This document shows positions 44,698-53,243 of a stretch of 64,000 nt of DNA, in pieces (positions within the stretch are counted from its first letter, which is position 1; each line of letters begins with the position of its first letter). The stretch spans positions 26,053 to 90,052 of the forward strand of contig JACRCN010000106.1 in assembly GCA_016219005.1 (NCBI GenBank), written 5' to 3'. The DNA comes from Deltaproteobacteria bacterium. GTDB taxonomy: Bacteria > Desulfobacterota > Desulfobacteria > Desulfobacterales > SpSt-501. A program made the position numbers and the translations under genes. Below the pieces are notes generated by a model. That model was not told where the DNA came from. It saw only the letters and a list, made by a program, of their open reading frames with translations, and ran no database searches.

Positions 44698-44716
44698 ATC
44701 GGCCGTCCCCCGGCCT

Positions 44717-45109
44717 TCACTTCACGGAGATCACCGGGCAGGGCGCCTGCAGGACGACGAACTGGGCCGTCGAACCCATCAGGATTTTGCCGACTTTCGA
44801 GCGCCGCTTGACGCCCACGACGATCTCATCGATTTTGTTGTCATTGGCGAACTGGACCAGATCCTCGCCCGGAGCCATGCCGCGGATCAACAGGTGAGTC
44901 TTGCAGTTGAGCCCCTTCTCCTCGAACATGCTCCTCGCCCACTCCAGGCCGCGCTCGGCGTCCTCGATGATTCCCTGTTCCTGCTCGGTGCCTTTCTCCA
45001 TCGATGTGACGACATCCACGCTCGCACCGAACGACAGCGCGTGCTTCCGGGCCACCTTGAGCGCCTCTTTGGATGAGTTGCTCCCGTCGTAGCCTACCAA
45101 AATCTTCAT
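44717..45109 (-). CDS. Universal stress protein (UspA family)
   Basis: 130 residues with MKILVGYDGSNSSKEALKVA and the C-terminal VVGVKRRSKVGKILMGSTAQFVVLQAPCPVISV, the ATP-binding type. AAAGGAGACAG lies before ATG. It is convergent with the ABC operon, 19 bases apart. It differs clearly from the UspA at 10295. Confidence 0.93.
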   Translation of the reverse strand: MKILVGYDGSNSSKEALKVARKHALSFGASVDVVTSMEKGTEQEQGIIEDAERGLEWARSMFEEKGLNCKTHLLIRGMAPGEDLVQFANDNKIDEIVVGVKRRSKVGKILMGSTAQFVVLQAPCPVISVK

Positions 45110-45611
45110 GACTGTCTCCTTTGGACCCTGTTTACCCGGGCGGGTTGCCCGGGATCATCGCCATGGCCGTCGCGCTCAGGGTGTCGAAAAACCGCGCCTG
45201 GGGCCGGGAACCGGCGTTGTGCGGCCTTGGTAAATGCGCACCTGTCGCTGAACAGGCTGCGTTTTCCAATACACTGCACGCCTTGGCGGGCGGCCGGATG
45301 CTTGTTTTTCAATATCCTGCTGAACCTCATTTATTAAAAAAGACCGCCGCTGTCAAATTGCCGGCTGTTCCCCTTGCGCCGGGGCCCGCGCGAGCGCCGG
45401 ATAACCAGCGATAGCGCTGATATCACTCGGGAACCACTATCAAAAGTGTTTCCACGTGAAACGCACCAACCACGGCCGCCGCCCGCCTAAAGCCCCCATG
45501 CCGGCGTGGAGGGGCCGGGCGCATAATCCTTGACACGCAATGCGAATCCATCTTAGAGGGTGGTTGTCCGCCGCGCGAACGGGCTTGCGCGCTCGTATCG
45601 AGGTTGACATC
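45110..45611. other. Intergenic stretch, 502 bases, containing repeat copy A
   Basis: Between divergent genes. It holds dispersed palindromic repeat copy A (45178-45314). An AT-rich patch TTATTAAAAAAGACC lies just right of the repeat. No gene supported. Confidence 0.5.
45178..45314. repeat. Dispersed palindromic repeat, copy A
   Basis: Begins AGGGTGTCGAAAAACCGCGC and ends GCTTGTTTTTCAATATC. The inner inverted arms, GGCGTTGTGCGGCC and TGCACGCC, are less well kept than in copy C. The sequence is shared with 46851-46989 and 49421-49560. Confidence 0.85.
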
Positions 45612-46100
45612 ATGCCCATGATCTTGGCGCCAAAAGATTCTTACCGCATAGGCCTCATCGCCGATACCCACGGCTATCTGCCCTCCGATGCGCTGGAGGT
45701 GTTCCGCGCGGTGGATCTGATTCTTCACGCCGGCGACATCGGCTCTGCGGAGATCCTGCGCAGCCTGGAGCAGGCCGCCCCCGTGGTGGCCGTGCGCGGC
45801 AACATGGACGGCGGCCCCTGGGCAAAGAGCCTGCCTGATAAACAATCCGTCCAGGCGGGAAACCTCGTCATTCATCTGGTCCACGACCTCCTGCACTTCC
45901 GCCAGGAGCCCGGTCAGGATGCCTGCATGGCGGTGGTCAACGGTCACACCCACCGGCCGCTCATCGAAAGGAAAAACGGCGTTCTGTTCGTCAACCCGGG
46001 CAGCGCCGGGGCCCCGCGCCACGGGGAGTGCGCCTGCGTCGCACTTCTGGCGGTTACCGGCACTTCCGCCACGGCCGACCTGATCTGCCTTCGAGAATAA
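45612..46100 (+). CDS. YfcE/MJ0936-type metallophosphoesterase
   Basis: 162 residues with the calcineurin-like metal motifs in order: ADTHG (Asp-x-His), HAGDIGS, RGNMDGG (GN[HD]-type) and NGHTHRP. These small enzymes are Mn-dependent phosphodiesterases. ATG 45612 was chosen because it places the first metal motif near residue 15; an in-frame start at 45540 would add residues without family similarity. Confidence 0.93.
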   Translation: MPMILAPKDSYRIGLIADTHGYLPSDALEVFRAVDLILHAGDIGSAEILRSLEQAAPVVAVRGNMDGGPWAKSLPDKQSVQAGNLVIHLVHDLLHFRQEPGQDACMAVVNGHTHRPLIERKNGVLFVNPGSAGAPRHGECACVALLAVTGTSATADLICLRE

Positions 46101-46114
46101 CTGCATCCTGGAAT

Positions 46115-46795
46115 TCACCGGTCGCGCTCGAGAATGAAGATGGACCGTTCGGAGGTGCGATCGGGAATCGTGTAGGCATGCCGGCGCAGCGAGAGTGCGG
46201 CGCCAAGGCTGCCGTTTCCCGCCGCGAGGCGCAACGCCTCCACTTCCTCTGCCGGCACCCCGCCCTTCAGCGCGATGATGCGGCCGTCCGCGCCGAGCAG
46301 CGGCACCGCCATGCGGACATACGGCTCGATCGCCGAGAGCGCCCGGCTGACGATCACGTCATACCGCCCAAGCTGGCCACGGCGCCCCGCGAGCTCCTCC
46401 GCGCGGGTGTGCAGCGCTTCGATCCGTTCCAGTCGGAGTTCACGGATGACGTAACGCAGGAAACTGACCTTCTTGCGGGAGGCATCGATCAGCGTGGTCC
46501 GCAGCCCGGTCAGCGCAATGTGCAGGGGGATGCCCGGGAATCCGCCGCCCGAACCGATGTCGAGCAGAACGGCATTTTCGGGGATGAAACCTGCCGGGGC
46601 CAGCGAATCCAGGTAATGGGTCAGCGCCATCGGCCAGGGGTCGGTGACGGTCGTCAGGTTGGTCACCCGGTTCCAGGCGAGCAGTTCCGAGGCGTGGCAT
46701 GCAAAAACGCGGGTGTGGGCCTGAGTCAGCTCCAGGCCCAAGGCCCGAGCTCCCGCAATGAGCAGGTGCGACCACTCGTCTGAGCCGATTTCCAT
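46115..46795 (-). CDS. rsmG: 16S rRNA (guanine527-N7)-methyltransferase RsmG (GidB)
   Basis: 226 residues, close to the family's usual 205-230. The SAM-binding motif LLDIGSGGGFPGIPLHIAL and the family stretches NLTTVTDP, LIDASRKKVSFLRYVI and YDVIVSRALS are present. It methylates G527 of 16S rRNA. The start at 46795 removes a 53-residue upstream extension that would lie in dispersed repeat copy B and is not family-like. Confidence 0.95.
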   Translation of the reverse strand: MEIGSDEWSHLLIAGARALGLELTQAHTRVFACHASELLAWNRVTNLTTVTDPWPMALTHYLDSLAPAGFIPENAVLLDIGSGGGFPGIPLHIALTGLRTTLIDASRKKVSFLRYVIRELRLERIEALHTRAEELAGRRGQLGRYDVIVSRALSAIEPYVRMAVPLLGADGRIIALKGGVPAEEVEALRLAAGNGSLGAALSLRRHAYTIPDRTSERSIFILERDR

Positions 46796-46850
46796 GATGA
46801 TCCCGGTGCCGGACACTTGCAAGCCGACTCTTGGTTGCGCCTGGTCCGGC

Positions 46851-46989
46851 AGGGTGTCGAAAAACCGCGCCTGAGGCCGGGAACCTGCGTTGTGCGGCTT
46901 TTGCAGATGCTCACATATTGCTGAATCTGCAGCGCTTTCAAAAACGCCGCACACCTTGGCGGACGGCCTGATGCTTGTTTTTCAACACC
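46851..46989. repeat. Dispersed palindromic repeat, copy B
   Basis: AGGGTGTCGAAAAACCGCGC to TTGTTTTTCAACACC. Inner arms GTTGTGCGGCTTTTG and CAAAAACGCCGCAC pair across a loop. It sits between rsmG and the GspE-type gene, so transcripts from the minus operon cross it. Confidence 0.88.
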
Positions 46990-47025
46990 TTGCCAATAAT
47001 GCCCATTGCCGGCCGCGACGGCGGC

Positions 47026-49386
47026 CTACATGATGCACACACGCCTGACCTCGGAAATGTCGGTGAGGCCCCGGATGACCTTTATAAGGCCGTCCTGCTT
47101 CAGGGTCGACATCCCCTGCTCCATGGCCTCTCTGAAGATTTCCTCGGTGTTGGCCTGCTTCTTGATCATCAGCTTAACCTCGGGCGTGCCCTCCATGAGC
47201 TCGTGGATCCCCATGCGGCCCCGGTAACCCGTGTTGGAGCAGAGCTCGCACCCCGCGGGTTTGTAAAGCTTGATGTTCTCGGAGTATTCCAGCCCCGTCC
47301 GGCCAAACCACTCCCGCCCATAGAGCACCTGCAGCTCTTCGAACTCCTCCCGGCCGAGCACGTATTCCTTCCGGCAGTTGCTGCACAGCCGCCGGGTCAG
47401 GCGCTGGGCCAATACACCCAGGAAGGCGTCGGAGAAGTTCAGGGCGTTGAGCCCCATGTCCAGGAGTCGGGTCACGGTCTCGGGAGCGCTGTTGGTGTGA
47501 AGGGTCGATAAGACCAGGTGGCCGGTCAGCGAGGCTTCGATGGCGATGGAGGCGGTCTCCTCGTCGCGCATCTCGCCGATCATGATCACATCCGGGTCGG
47601 CCCGCAGGAACGCCCGCATCACGCGGGCGAAATCGAGGCCAATCTTCGGTTTTACTTCCACCTGCCGGAGCCCCTGCTGAGTGATTTCGATGGGGTCCTC
47701 CGCGGTCCATATCTTGACCCCCGCCTTATTGATGTAGCCCAGGAGCGCGTGCAGCGTTGTCGTTTTACCAGAGCCGGTGGGGCCGACGGCCAGCACAAGT
47801 CCATAGGGTCTGGCGACGATCCGCTTGATCACCGTCAGGTTGCGCTCGGAGAGGCCCATCTCGTCGATTTTCATGGCGCCGGCGGAGGCGAGCAGCCGCA
47901 GGACCACGTCCTCAAAACCGCCGGCCGTGGGGAGAGCCGCCACGCGCAGTTCGAAAGCCGGCACCCCCTTGCGCCGAAACTTGATCTTGCCGTCCTGGGG
48001 CAGACGCCGCTCGGCGATGTCGAGGTTTGACATGATCTTGATCCTGGAGACGATGCCGCGCACCATCGAATTCGGAACCTTCATGTACTCCTGACAAACA
48101 CCGTCCATGCGGAATCGGATGGCGGCCGACTTGGTCACCGCGGAGGGCTCGATGTGGATATCGGAGGCGTTCTTGCGGTAAGCTGCGATGATGATCTGGT
48201 CGACGATCTTGACCACCTGGCCGGAGCTCTCATCGGGCTCATCGGCGCTGGACTCCTCTTGTTCCTCCTCAAAGACGACCTCGGGCATCACGTCCAGTTC
48301 CGGCGAGGTATCCTCGGCCGCGCCTGCCTCCGGTGATTGCTCTTTCGCGAAGGAATGCTGGACGAAGGCCTGGATGTCCTCCCGAATCGCGACCGAAAAA
48401 TTGATCCGCGAGGTTTTCATCAGAGCCTTGATGTTGTCGGTCTTGTTCAGGTTGCGCGGGTCGTCGACGAGAACCTCGATGCCTTCCTTGCCCCAGCTGA
48501 GCGGAATCCACAGCTCGTTGAGCAGAAACGCCTTCTTCAGGTTGGTCAGCAGCTCGAAGGCCACGGGCAGCGCGGGGTCGAACGCCCGGAACTTGCAGCC
48601 GTAGAACAGGGAAAAGGACTTGCCGATAGCCTCCTTCTTGATCTTGTGCGTTTCGATCAACACATACTCGACGCTGCATCGCTGCTTCTTGGCGAGCCCG
48701 AAGGCTTTCTGCAGCTGATCGGTGGTGACCATTTTCTCCCGCAGCAGGTAGTCATATTTGGAGCCGGAGGCAAAGGCGGCCGTCACCGATGCCAGGTGCT
48801 TGGCGATCTCCGGATCCCCCGGGTGCAGATCCTGGGCGGACTTGTACAGGTCGTGGGCGTGGTCGCGATGATCCCGTTTCTCCATTTCCAGGCCGAACAG
48901 GTACGTGATGCGCGCGGCCCTGGCCTTGTCGAGGCCATCCACCCGCAGCAGGGATTCCAGCTCGCTGACGGCATTCGCCGGCGAGTGCAGCTTGAGCAGG
49001 CATTCCGCCAGGGGGGGCACCAGTTTCTCCGGATCGTAGTCCTCGCTGAACAGCTTGGCATATTCCGCCACCGCCTCGCCGAGCAGCCCCATTTCCTGGA
49101 ATGCCGAGGCGCTGTCCACGGCCGTGGAAACGTCCCCGGGGCCCGAGATCGCGCCGCGGATAAAAGACAGATCCTTGGGAGACATGCCGGGGAGAACGGT
49201 GCCCTCTTCCTTGGCGATCTCCTGCTTCAGCAGGTCGATCCTGTTCTTGATGGTTTCCTGAATGTCCGACTGATGCGGGGAAACGCTCGGCAGGACTTTC
49301 TCGTAGATGACGAGCGCCTCTGTGAACAGGCCCATGGAGCGGCAGACTTCGGCTTCATTGATTCGGGAATCGATGTCCGTTTTCAT
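47026..49386 (-). CDS. GspE/PilB-type secretion or pilus ATPase with TPR-like N-terminus
   Basis: 786 residues, longer than GspE/PilB (500-570). Residues 1-210 are helical repeats of TPR type (MGLFTEALVIYEKVLP, MGLLGEAVAEYAKLF). An MshEN-like domain follows (MVTTDQLQKAFGLAKKQRCSVEYVLIE), an acidic linker at about 350-390, then the T2SSE ATPase with Walker A GPTGSGKTTT at 535-544, the Asp box DPDVIMIGEMRD, the His box LVLSTLHTNSA and a four-Cys zinc site (CSNC and CELC). It powers pseudopilus or pilus assembly. Last gene of the minus-strand Mgl-type operon; its partner pilins and platform are not in the window. Confidence 0.9.
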   Translation of the reverse strand: MKTDIDSRINEAEVCRSMGLFTEALVIYEKVLPSVSPHQSDIQETIKNRIDLLKQEIAKEEGTVLPGMSPKDLSFIRGAISGPGDVSTAVDSASAFQEMGLLGEAVAEYAKLFSEDYDPEKLVPPLAECLLKLHSPANAVSELESLLRVDGLDKARAARITYLFGLEMEKRDHRDHAHDLYKSAQDLHPGDPEIAKHLASVTAAFASGSKYDYLLREKMVTTDQLQKAFGLAKKQRCSVEYVLIETHKIKKEAIGKSFSLFYGCKFRAFDPALPVAFELLTNLKKAFLLNELWIPLSWGKEGIEVLVDDPRNLNKTDNIKALMKTSRINFSVAIREDIQAFVQHSFAKEQSPEAGAAEDTSPELDVMPEVVFEEEQEESSADEPDESSGQVVKIVDQIIIAAYRKNASDIHIEPSAVTKSAAIRFRMDGVCQEYMKVPNSMVRGIVSRIKIMSNLDIAERRLPQDGKIKFRRKGVPAFELRVAALPTAGGFEDVVLRLLASAGAMKIDEMGLSERNLTVIKRIVARPYGLVLAVGPTGSGKTTTLHALLGYINKAGVKIWTAEDPIEITQQGLRQVEVKPKIGLDFARVMRAFLRADPDVIMIGEMRDEETASIAIEASLTGHLVLSTLHTNSAPETVTRLLDMGLNALNFSDAFLGVLAQRLTRRLCSNCRKEYVLGREEFEELQVLYGREWFGRTGLEYSENIKLYKPAGCELCSNTGYRGRMGIHELMEGTPEVKLMIKKQANTEEIFREAMEQGMSTLKQDGLIKVIRGLTDISEVRRVCIM

Positions 49387-49420
49387 TACCGCGCGGTTAC
49401 CTTTCGGTTCGTTTTAACAA

Positions 49421-49560
49421 GGGCGTTGAAAAACCGCGCCTAAGGCCGGGAACCGGCGTTGTGCGGCTTTTGGAAATGCTCACATATCGCTCGATATGCT
49501 GCGCTTTCCAAAACGCCGCACGCCTTGGCTGACGGCCTGAGGCTCGGTTTTTCAACACCC
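49421..49560. repeat. Dispersed palindromic repeat, copy C (best preserved)
   Basis: Outer arms GGGCGTTGAAAAACCG and CGGTTTTTCAACACCC pair over 16 bases with one mismatch; inner arms GGCGTTGTGCGGCTTTTGG and CCAAAACGCCGCACGCC pair again, around a loop with the short palindrome ATATCGCTCGATAT. The whole unit can fold into one long hairpin. It lies between the roadblock-like gene and the GspE-type gene within the minus-strand gene run. Confidence 0.9.
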
Positions 49561-49647
49561 GTTGAGCGTCCATGACGCCGCGCATGGACGCGGAATGATC
49601 TTCATTCGGAAGCAAAGGTCATCGGGCCACAAATGGGCCACCAGTTT

Positions 49648-50055
49648 CTAATCCTTGTTTTCATAGAGCCCCGGCAAGTGAAAGAACCGTCCCAGACCCT
49701 TCTTCGGTTTGAGTTTCGCGCCCTCGAAAAGCCGGTCGGATCCCTTGTGGTTTTTCAACTCCGAGAGCAGGACGTCGCAGTTCAAACGGATCATGGCCGA
49801 CGGCGCAATGCGCCCCATCGTCACCACCAGTGTTCCCTCATCCGTCTTCCGGATGTAGAGCCGGCCCATGTCGAAAATAAGGTCCGCCTCCCGGGCGCCG
49901 GCCAGGGAGGCGAGCAGCGCCTGCCAGTCCCGGGCGGCAGCCTTGTCCATGCCTCCGGCGCCGGATTCCTCGAACAGCAGTTCGCCGGCGGCGGAAAAGA
50001 ACATGGCGCCCTTGACTCCCTCTATGGCCAACAGGTCATCGAACAGTGCATTCAT
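49648..50055 (-). CDS. Roadblock/LC7-like small protein
   Basis: 135 residues. MNALFDDLLAIEGVKGAMFFSAAGELLFEE is the typical first helix and strand of roadblock/LC7 proteins; LIFDMGRLYIRKTDEGTLVVTMGRIA fits the central strands. Roadblock proteins act as GTPase partners (MglB type). The C-terminal 35 basic residues are extra. Thirteen bases after the REC-DUF4388 gene, in the same minus-strand run. Confidence 0.65.
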   Translation of the reverse strand: MNALFDDLLAIEGVKGAMFFSAAGELLFEESGAGGMDKAAARDWQALLASLAGAREADLIFDMGRLYIRKTDEGTLVVTMGRIAPSAMIRLNCDVLLSELKNHKGSDRLFEGAKLKPKKGLGRFFHLPGLYENKD

Positions 50056-50068
50056 CGGTCTTGCGGCC

Positions 50069-51076
50069 TCATTCGCCCAGAAGCTGAAGGAGCTTGTCCC
50101 GCGGGCATTTCGGATTCACGGTCACGACGGCGTGGTCGCCGGGCAGCAGCAGGTAATCGCTCGAATCGCCCTGATCGATGTAGGCCAGCGCGAGCTTTCC
50201 CAGCTTGAGCCGTTCCCCGGACTGCGAGATGCGATGGATACGGCCCGTCCAGCGTTCATCCTGGATAACGTCCTCCACCCCGCACTGGAGGCCGAGCGTG
50301 CGCTCGATTTTCAGCCGAACCCCTTTCAGGACGTCGTCGGGGCTCGACTCCGGTCTGGTCCGGGGGGGCTCCTCATGAGGTGCTGCGCGCTGGGCCTTGA
50401 GCTCATCCGACCGGCGGGCGCCCTCTATGAGGAGGGCGCTGAGCTCTTTGTTGATGCGGTTTTGCCGGACCGTGCAGCCGTTTTGAATGGAAAGGCTGAT
50501 GTTGTCCCATGCGAAAATCTCATAGGCGGCGATTTCTCCCTGCCGCTCGCCCACGCGGGCATCGCGCAGCTCGCCCTCCACGAAGAAGAGCACCCCTTGT
50601 TCCCCGGATGTCTTTTCCTCCAGCCGAATGGTGCAGGTCTTCTGCTCCATCTCGATTAGCTGCAGGAACACCCCGGAGGAGACGTTGTGAAGCGTGCCGC
50701 CGTCGGCCTCCTGGCGCAGCATGCTGACGATCTGCAGCGCCAGGTTTTCGATCAGAAACGGCTTGGCGACGAAGGCCACGGCACCGCCCTTCCGCGCCAG
50801 CCGCTCCATTTCAGGCGTGCTGTAACCGGTGATGATGATCACCGGGATATCGGGGTAGTTCGCCATGATCGTCGCCAGCAGCTCAAACCCGTCCATGCGG
50901 GGCATCTTAAGATCCGTCACGACGAGCGAGACCGGCTGCCGCTTGAGGTATTCCAGGGCTTCGATCCCGTCGCCGGCGAGCCGCACGGAAAAGGAGTCGC
51001 TGTATCGCGCAAACCCCTCCTCGAGCGCGAGCAACATTGTGCGGTCGTCATCCACCAGCAACACGTTTTTGATCAT
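50069..51076 (-). CDS. Response regulator with DUF4388 (PATAN) domain
   Basis: 335 residues. N-terminal receiver: VLLVDDDRTM, phospho-acceptor Asp in VVTDLKMPRMDG, Lys in FVAKPF. Residues about 130-215 form a DUF4388/PATAN domain (GTLHNVSSGVFLQLIEMEQKTCTIRLEE, GVLFFVEGELRDARVGE), a scaffold domain of signalling proteins in deltaproteobacteria. The C-terminus is an unrecognised beta-rich region (about 255-335). The ATG overlaps the stop of the PAS sensor gene by four bases. Confidence 0.88.
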   Translation of the reverse strand: MIKNVLLVDDDRTMLLALEEGFARYSDSFSVRLAGDGIEALEYLKRQPVSLVVTDLKMPRMDGFELLATIMANYPDIPVIIITGYSTPEMERLARKGGAVAFVAKPFLIENLALQIVSMLRQEADGGTLHNVSSGVFLQLIEMEQKTCTIRLEEKTSGEQGVLFFVEGELRDARVGERQGEIAAYEIFAWDNISLSIQNGCTVRQNRINKELSALLIEGARRSDELKAQRAAPHEEPPRTRPESSPDDVLKGVRLKIERTLGLQCGVEDVIQDERWTGRIHRISQSGERLKLGKLALAYIDQGDSSDYLLLPGDHAVVTVNPKCPRDKLLQLLGE

Positions 51077-52119
51077 GCCTGGTCTTCTCCGGCTGTCGTC
51101 AGGATGCTTTTCTCGATGTCCACGATTTTGACACCCGCCACGTAGTCCATGGATTCGTAACGCTTGATGGCCGCAATCTTGCGGGTAATGGCGATCATCC
51201 GGCTGACCTGCTGCTGCACCTTGAGCATCCGGTCGAAACAGGGCTCCTCCACCGACGCTTCGGTCAGCATCTCGTTGAGCAGGTTGTTCACAATGGTAAG
51301 GGGCTGGTTCAGGTGGTGCGCCACCCCCCCGGCCATTTCCAGCGCGCCCTGGAACTTCTCGCCCTGGATGCGCCGGTTCTGCCGCTCCACCATCCCGGTG
51401 ATGTCCCGCCCGAACAGTTTGACATGATGCGGCCTGCCGCCGTCGTTCCACAGGTAGGCCCGCCATTCCAGGTGCCGGGGCCGGCCCTGCGGGTCCCGAA
51501 CCGTCATGACGGTCTCGCCGCGGCCGAGTTTCCGAACATCCGCGAAAAAGACCAGCAGCAGCATCCGGTCCTCGGGTTCGAAGAACTGAAAGAGCGGCTT
51601 GCCCGGCGCCTGGGTTTTCGTCACACCGAGAAGTTCGCCCGCGACCTTGTTGACGTCCAAGATGTCGCCGTGAAGGCTGGCACTGATCAGCAGGTCGCCC
51701 AGTTGGTCGAAACCATCGTCCAGCGGCGGGGGCGCCTGTGAATACACGATTTCCGTCGTGATGTCCCGCAGCAGGCCGTCCACGTGCACCACCATACCGT
51801 CGTCGTCGAACACGCCGCGGACGGTGGCCGCGCACGACAGAGCGGACCCATCCCGTTTCCGAAAGCTGATCGGGATATCATACAGCCGCCCCTGCTGCAG
51901 CAGGGAATCCACGAGATAGCCCCGGTCCTTCATGTTCCGGTAAAGTGCCACCTCGGGCGAGCCGATGAGCGCCTTGACCGAATCGTATCCGAAAAGGCCG
52001 GCGAAGCACCGGTTGCAGTAGACGATGGTGCCTTCCAGCGTCGACCGGAAAAGCGCCGCCGGAAACCCGTCCAGGAACTCGGCCTGATGCATGAAGATGT
52101 GCGAACCCGCGTCCACCAT
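51073..52119 (-). CDS. PAS-PAS sensor with HisKA-like domain but no HATPase domain
   Basis: 348 residues. Two PAS domains (about 10-125 and 135-250; FLDGFPAALFRSTLEGTIVY, DGLLRDITTE, VKLFGRDITGMVERQ) precede an H-box-like GALEMAGGVAHHLNQPLTIVNNLL. The protein ends about 70 residues later at TTAGEDQA, so the ATP-binding domain is absent. It cannot phosphorylate itself; it may be a phospho-acceptor for another kinase or a dimerising sensor. The start at 52119 is uncertain, with no strong ribosome binding site. Coupled by overlap to the REC-DUF4388 gene. Confidence 0.82.
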   Translation of the reverse strand: MVDAGSHIFMHQAEFLDGFPAALFRSTLEGTIVYCNRCFAGLFGYDSVKALIGSPEVALYRNMKDRGYLVDSLLQQGRLYDIPISFRKRDGSALSCAATVRGVFDDDGMVVHVDGLLRDITTEIVYSQAPPPLDDGFDQLGDLLISASLHGDILDVNKVAGELLGVTKTQAPGKPLFQFFEPEDRMLLLVFFADVRKLGRGETVMTVRDPQGRPRHLEWRAYLWNDGGRPHHVKLFGRDITGMVERQNRRIQGEKFQGALEMAGGVAHHLNQPLTIVNNLLNEMLTEASVEEPCFDRMLKVQQQVSRMIAITRKIAAIKRYESMDYVAGVKIVDIEKSILTTAGEDQA

Positions 52120-52423
52120 GATGTCAACACCCGCAACCGGGTCTCGGGGTCCAACCCCATCGCCTGCCCCGTCTCCGAATGACCGCTGCCGGCCGCTTCG
52201 CACCGCCCTGCCGGCAAAGCAGCAGGCATGCACCGGTCACCGAAGCCAACTTCCGAATCAGATTCGTGCAAATAATGTACCGCAAACGCGTCGGCGGTCG
52301 ACTTCAAGCCGCACGAGATGGCGGCCGTGCCGGTCCGCTCAGCCCGCCAGCCTTTCCCGAAATACGCAGCAACTGCGCAGGTCCTGAATCACCGGCGCGT
52401 TTTTTGGAATAACGATGATCCTG
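52120..52423. other. Intergenic stretch, 304 bases
   Basis: Between two minus-strand genes of the Mgl-type run. An in-frame extension of the PAS gene covers its left part but lacks family-like sequence. No promoter or terminator recognised. Confidence 0.45.
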
Positions 52424-53200
52424 TCAGCGGCTCATCTGCTCCCGCGACAGGCGCAGGTTTTCCCGCAGGCGCGCCAACGCCTCGGCCAGGATGCCGAGTT
52501 CGTCGCGGGAGCCTGTCTCGACCTCGACCGCGAGGTCCCCCGTGCTGATGCGCGCGGCCGCATCGGCCAGAGTCCGGACCCGTTCCGCCAGCCGCAGGCC
52601 GAAAATCAGCACCACGAGCACGGCGGCGAGAAACGCCCCGCCGAGGATCAGCGCGGCGGCCGTCCCTGCCTCCTGAGCGAAGGCGGCGATCCCAGCCTGA
52701 ATGCGGATGGCCGACCCGGCCGGCTCCTCCAGCGAGCCCGCGGCGGAGGCTCCGGGAATGCGCTCCTCGACCCGCTGGCCGGCCGCCTGGGAGCAGTGCC
52801 GGCCCAAGTCCGAGAGCAAACCTTCCATCTGCTGCAAAAAAACAAACGCGGCACCGGCCATGACCAGCAGGGGAAACACCAAAACGATCCCCACCATTAC
52901 CGCCCGCAAGCCCGAGCGCTTCCGGTGCGACCGGGGCGGCGCGGCGTATTCAACCGCAGCCGCAGCCGGCGGCGCAGGCCCTTCTGGCAGGGCCCCCGGC
53001 GGCTTAGCCACCACGATCCGATGCCCGCAACGGCGACAGGTGAAGCCGGCGGCACGGCCCAGGATCCGGGACGGGACGAAGCTGTACTTCTTCCCGCATT
53101 CCTCGCAAATGACGATCACCTGCCGCTCCGCGGGTGCCGTGCCGGCGCCACCGTCGTGCGGCGCCTCTTGATCGTCTTCTGTCAACCGGTTCCTTTCCAT
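52424..53200 (-). CDS. Zinc-ribbon membrane protein with HAMP domain
   Basis: 258 residues. A CxxC-x(n)-CxxC zinc ribbon at about 32-57 (CEECGKKY and CRRCGHRI) is followed by a Pro/Ala-rich linker, a membrane helix at about 98-123, a periplasmic loop of about 55 residues, a second helix at about 182-203 and a HAMP domain to the end (ISTGDLAVEVETGSRDELGILAEALARLRENL). There is no catalytic or methyl-accepting output. It may relay a periplasmic signal to a soluble partner of the same operon. The combination is not one I recognise as a named family. Confidence 0.75.
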   Translation of the reverse strand: MERNRLTEDDQEAPHDGGAGTAPAERQVIVICEECGKKYSFVPSRILGRAAGFTCRRCGHRIVVAKPPGALPEGPAPPAAAAVEYAAPPRSHRKRSGLRAVMVGIVLVFPLLVMAGAAFVFLQQMEGLLSDLGRHCSQAAGQRVEERIPGASAAGSLEEPAGSAIRIQAGIAAFAQEAGTAAALILGGAFLAAVLVVLIFGLRLAERVRTLADAAARISTGDLAVEVETGSRDELGILAEALARLRENLRLSREQMSR

Positions 53201-53243
53201 GACGGTCCTTATAAAAAACCGTCCGCGGGGCCACGCCCGGCCT

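Noticed and set aside
45178..49560. The repeats considered as a CRISPR array
   Set aside because: Units are about 135-140 bp, palindromic and 1.7-2.6 kb apart with genes between; no short repeats with regular spacers and no cas genes.
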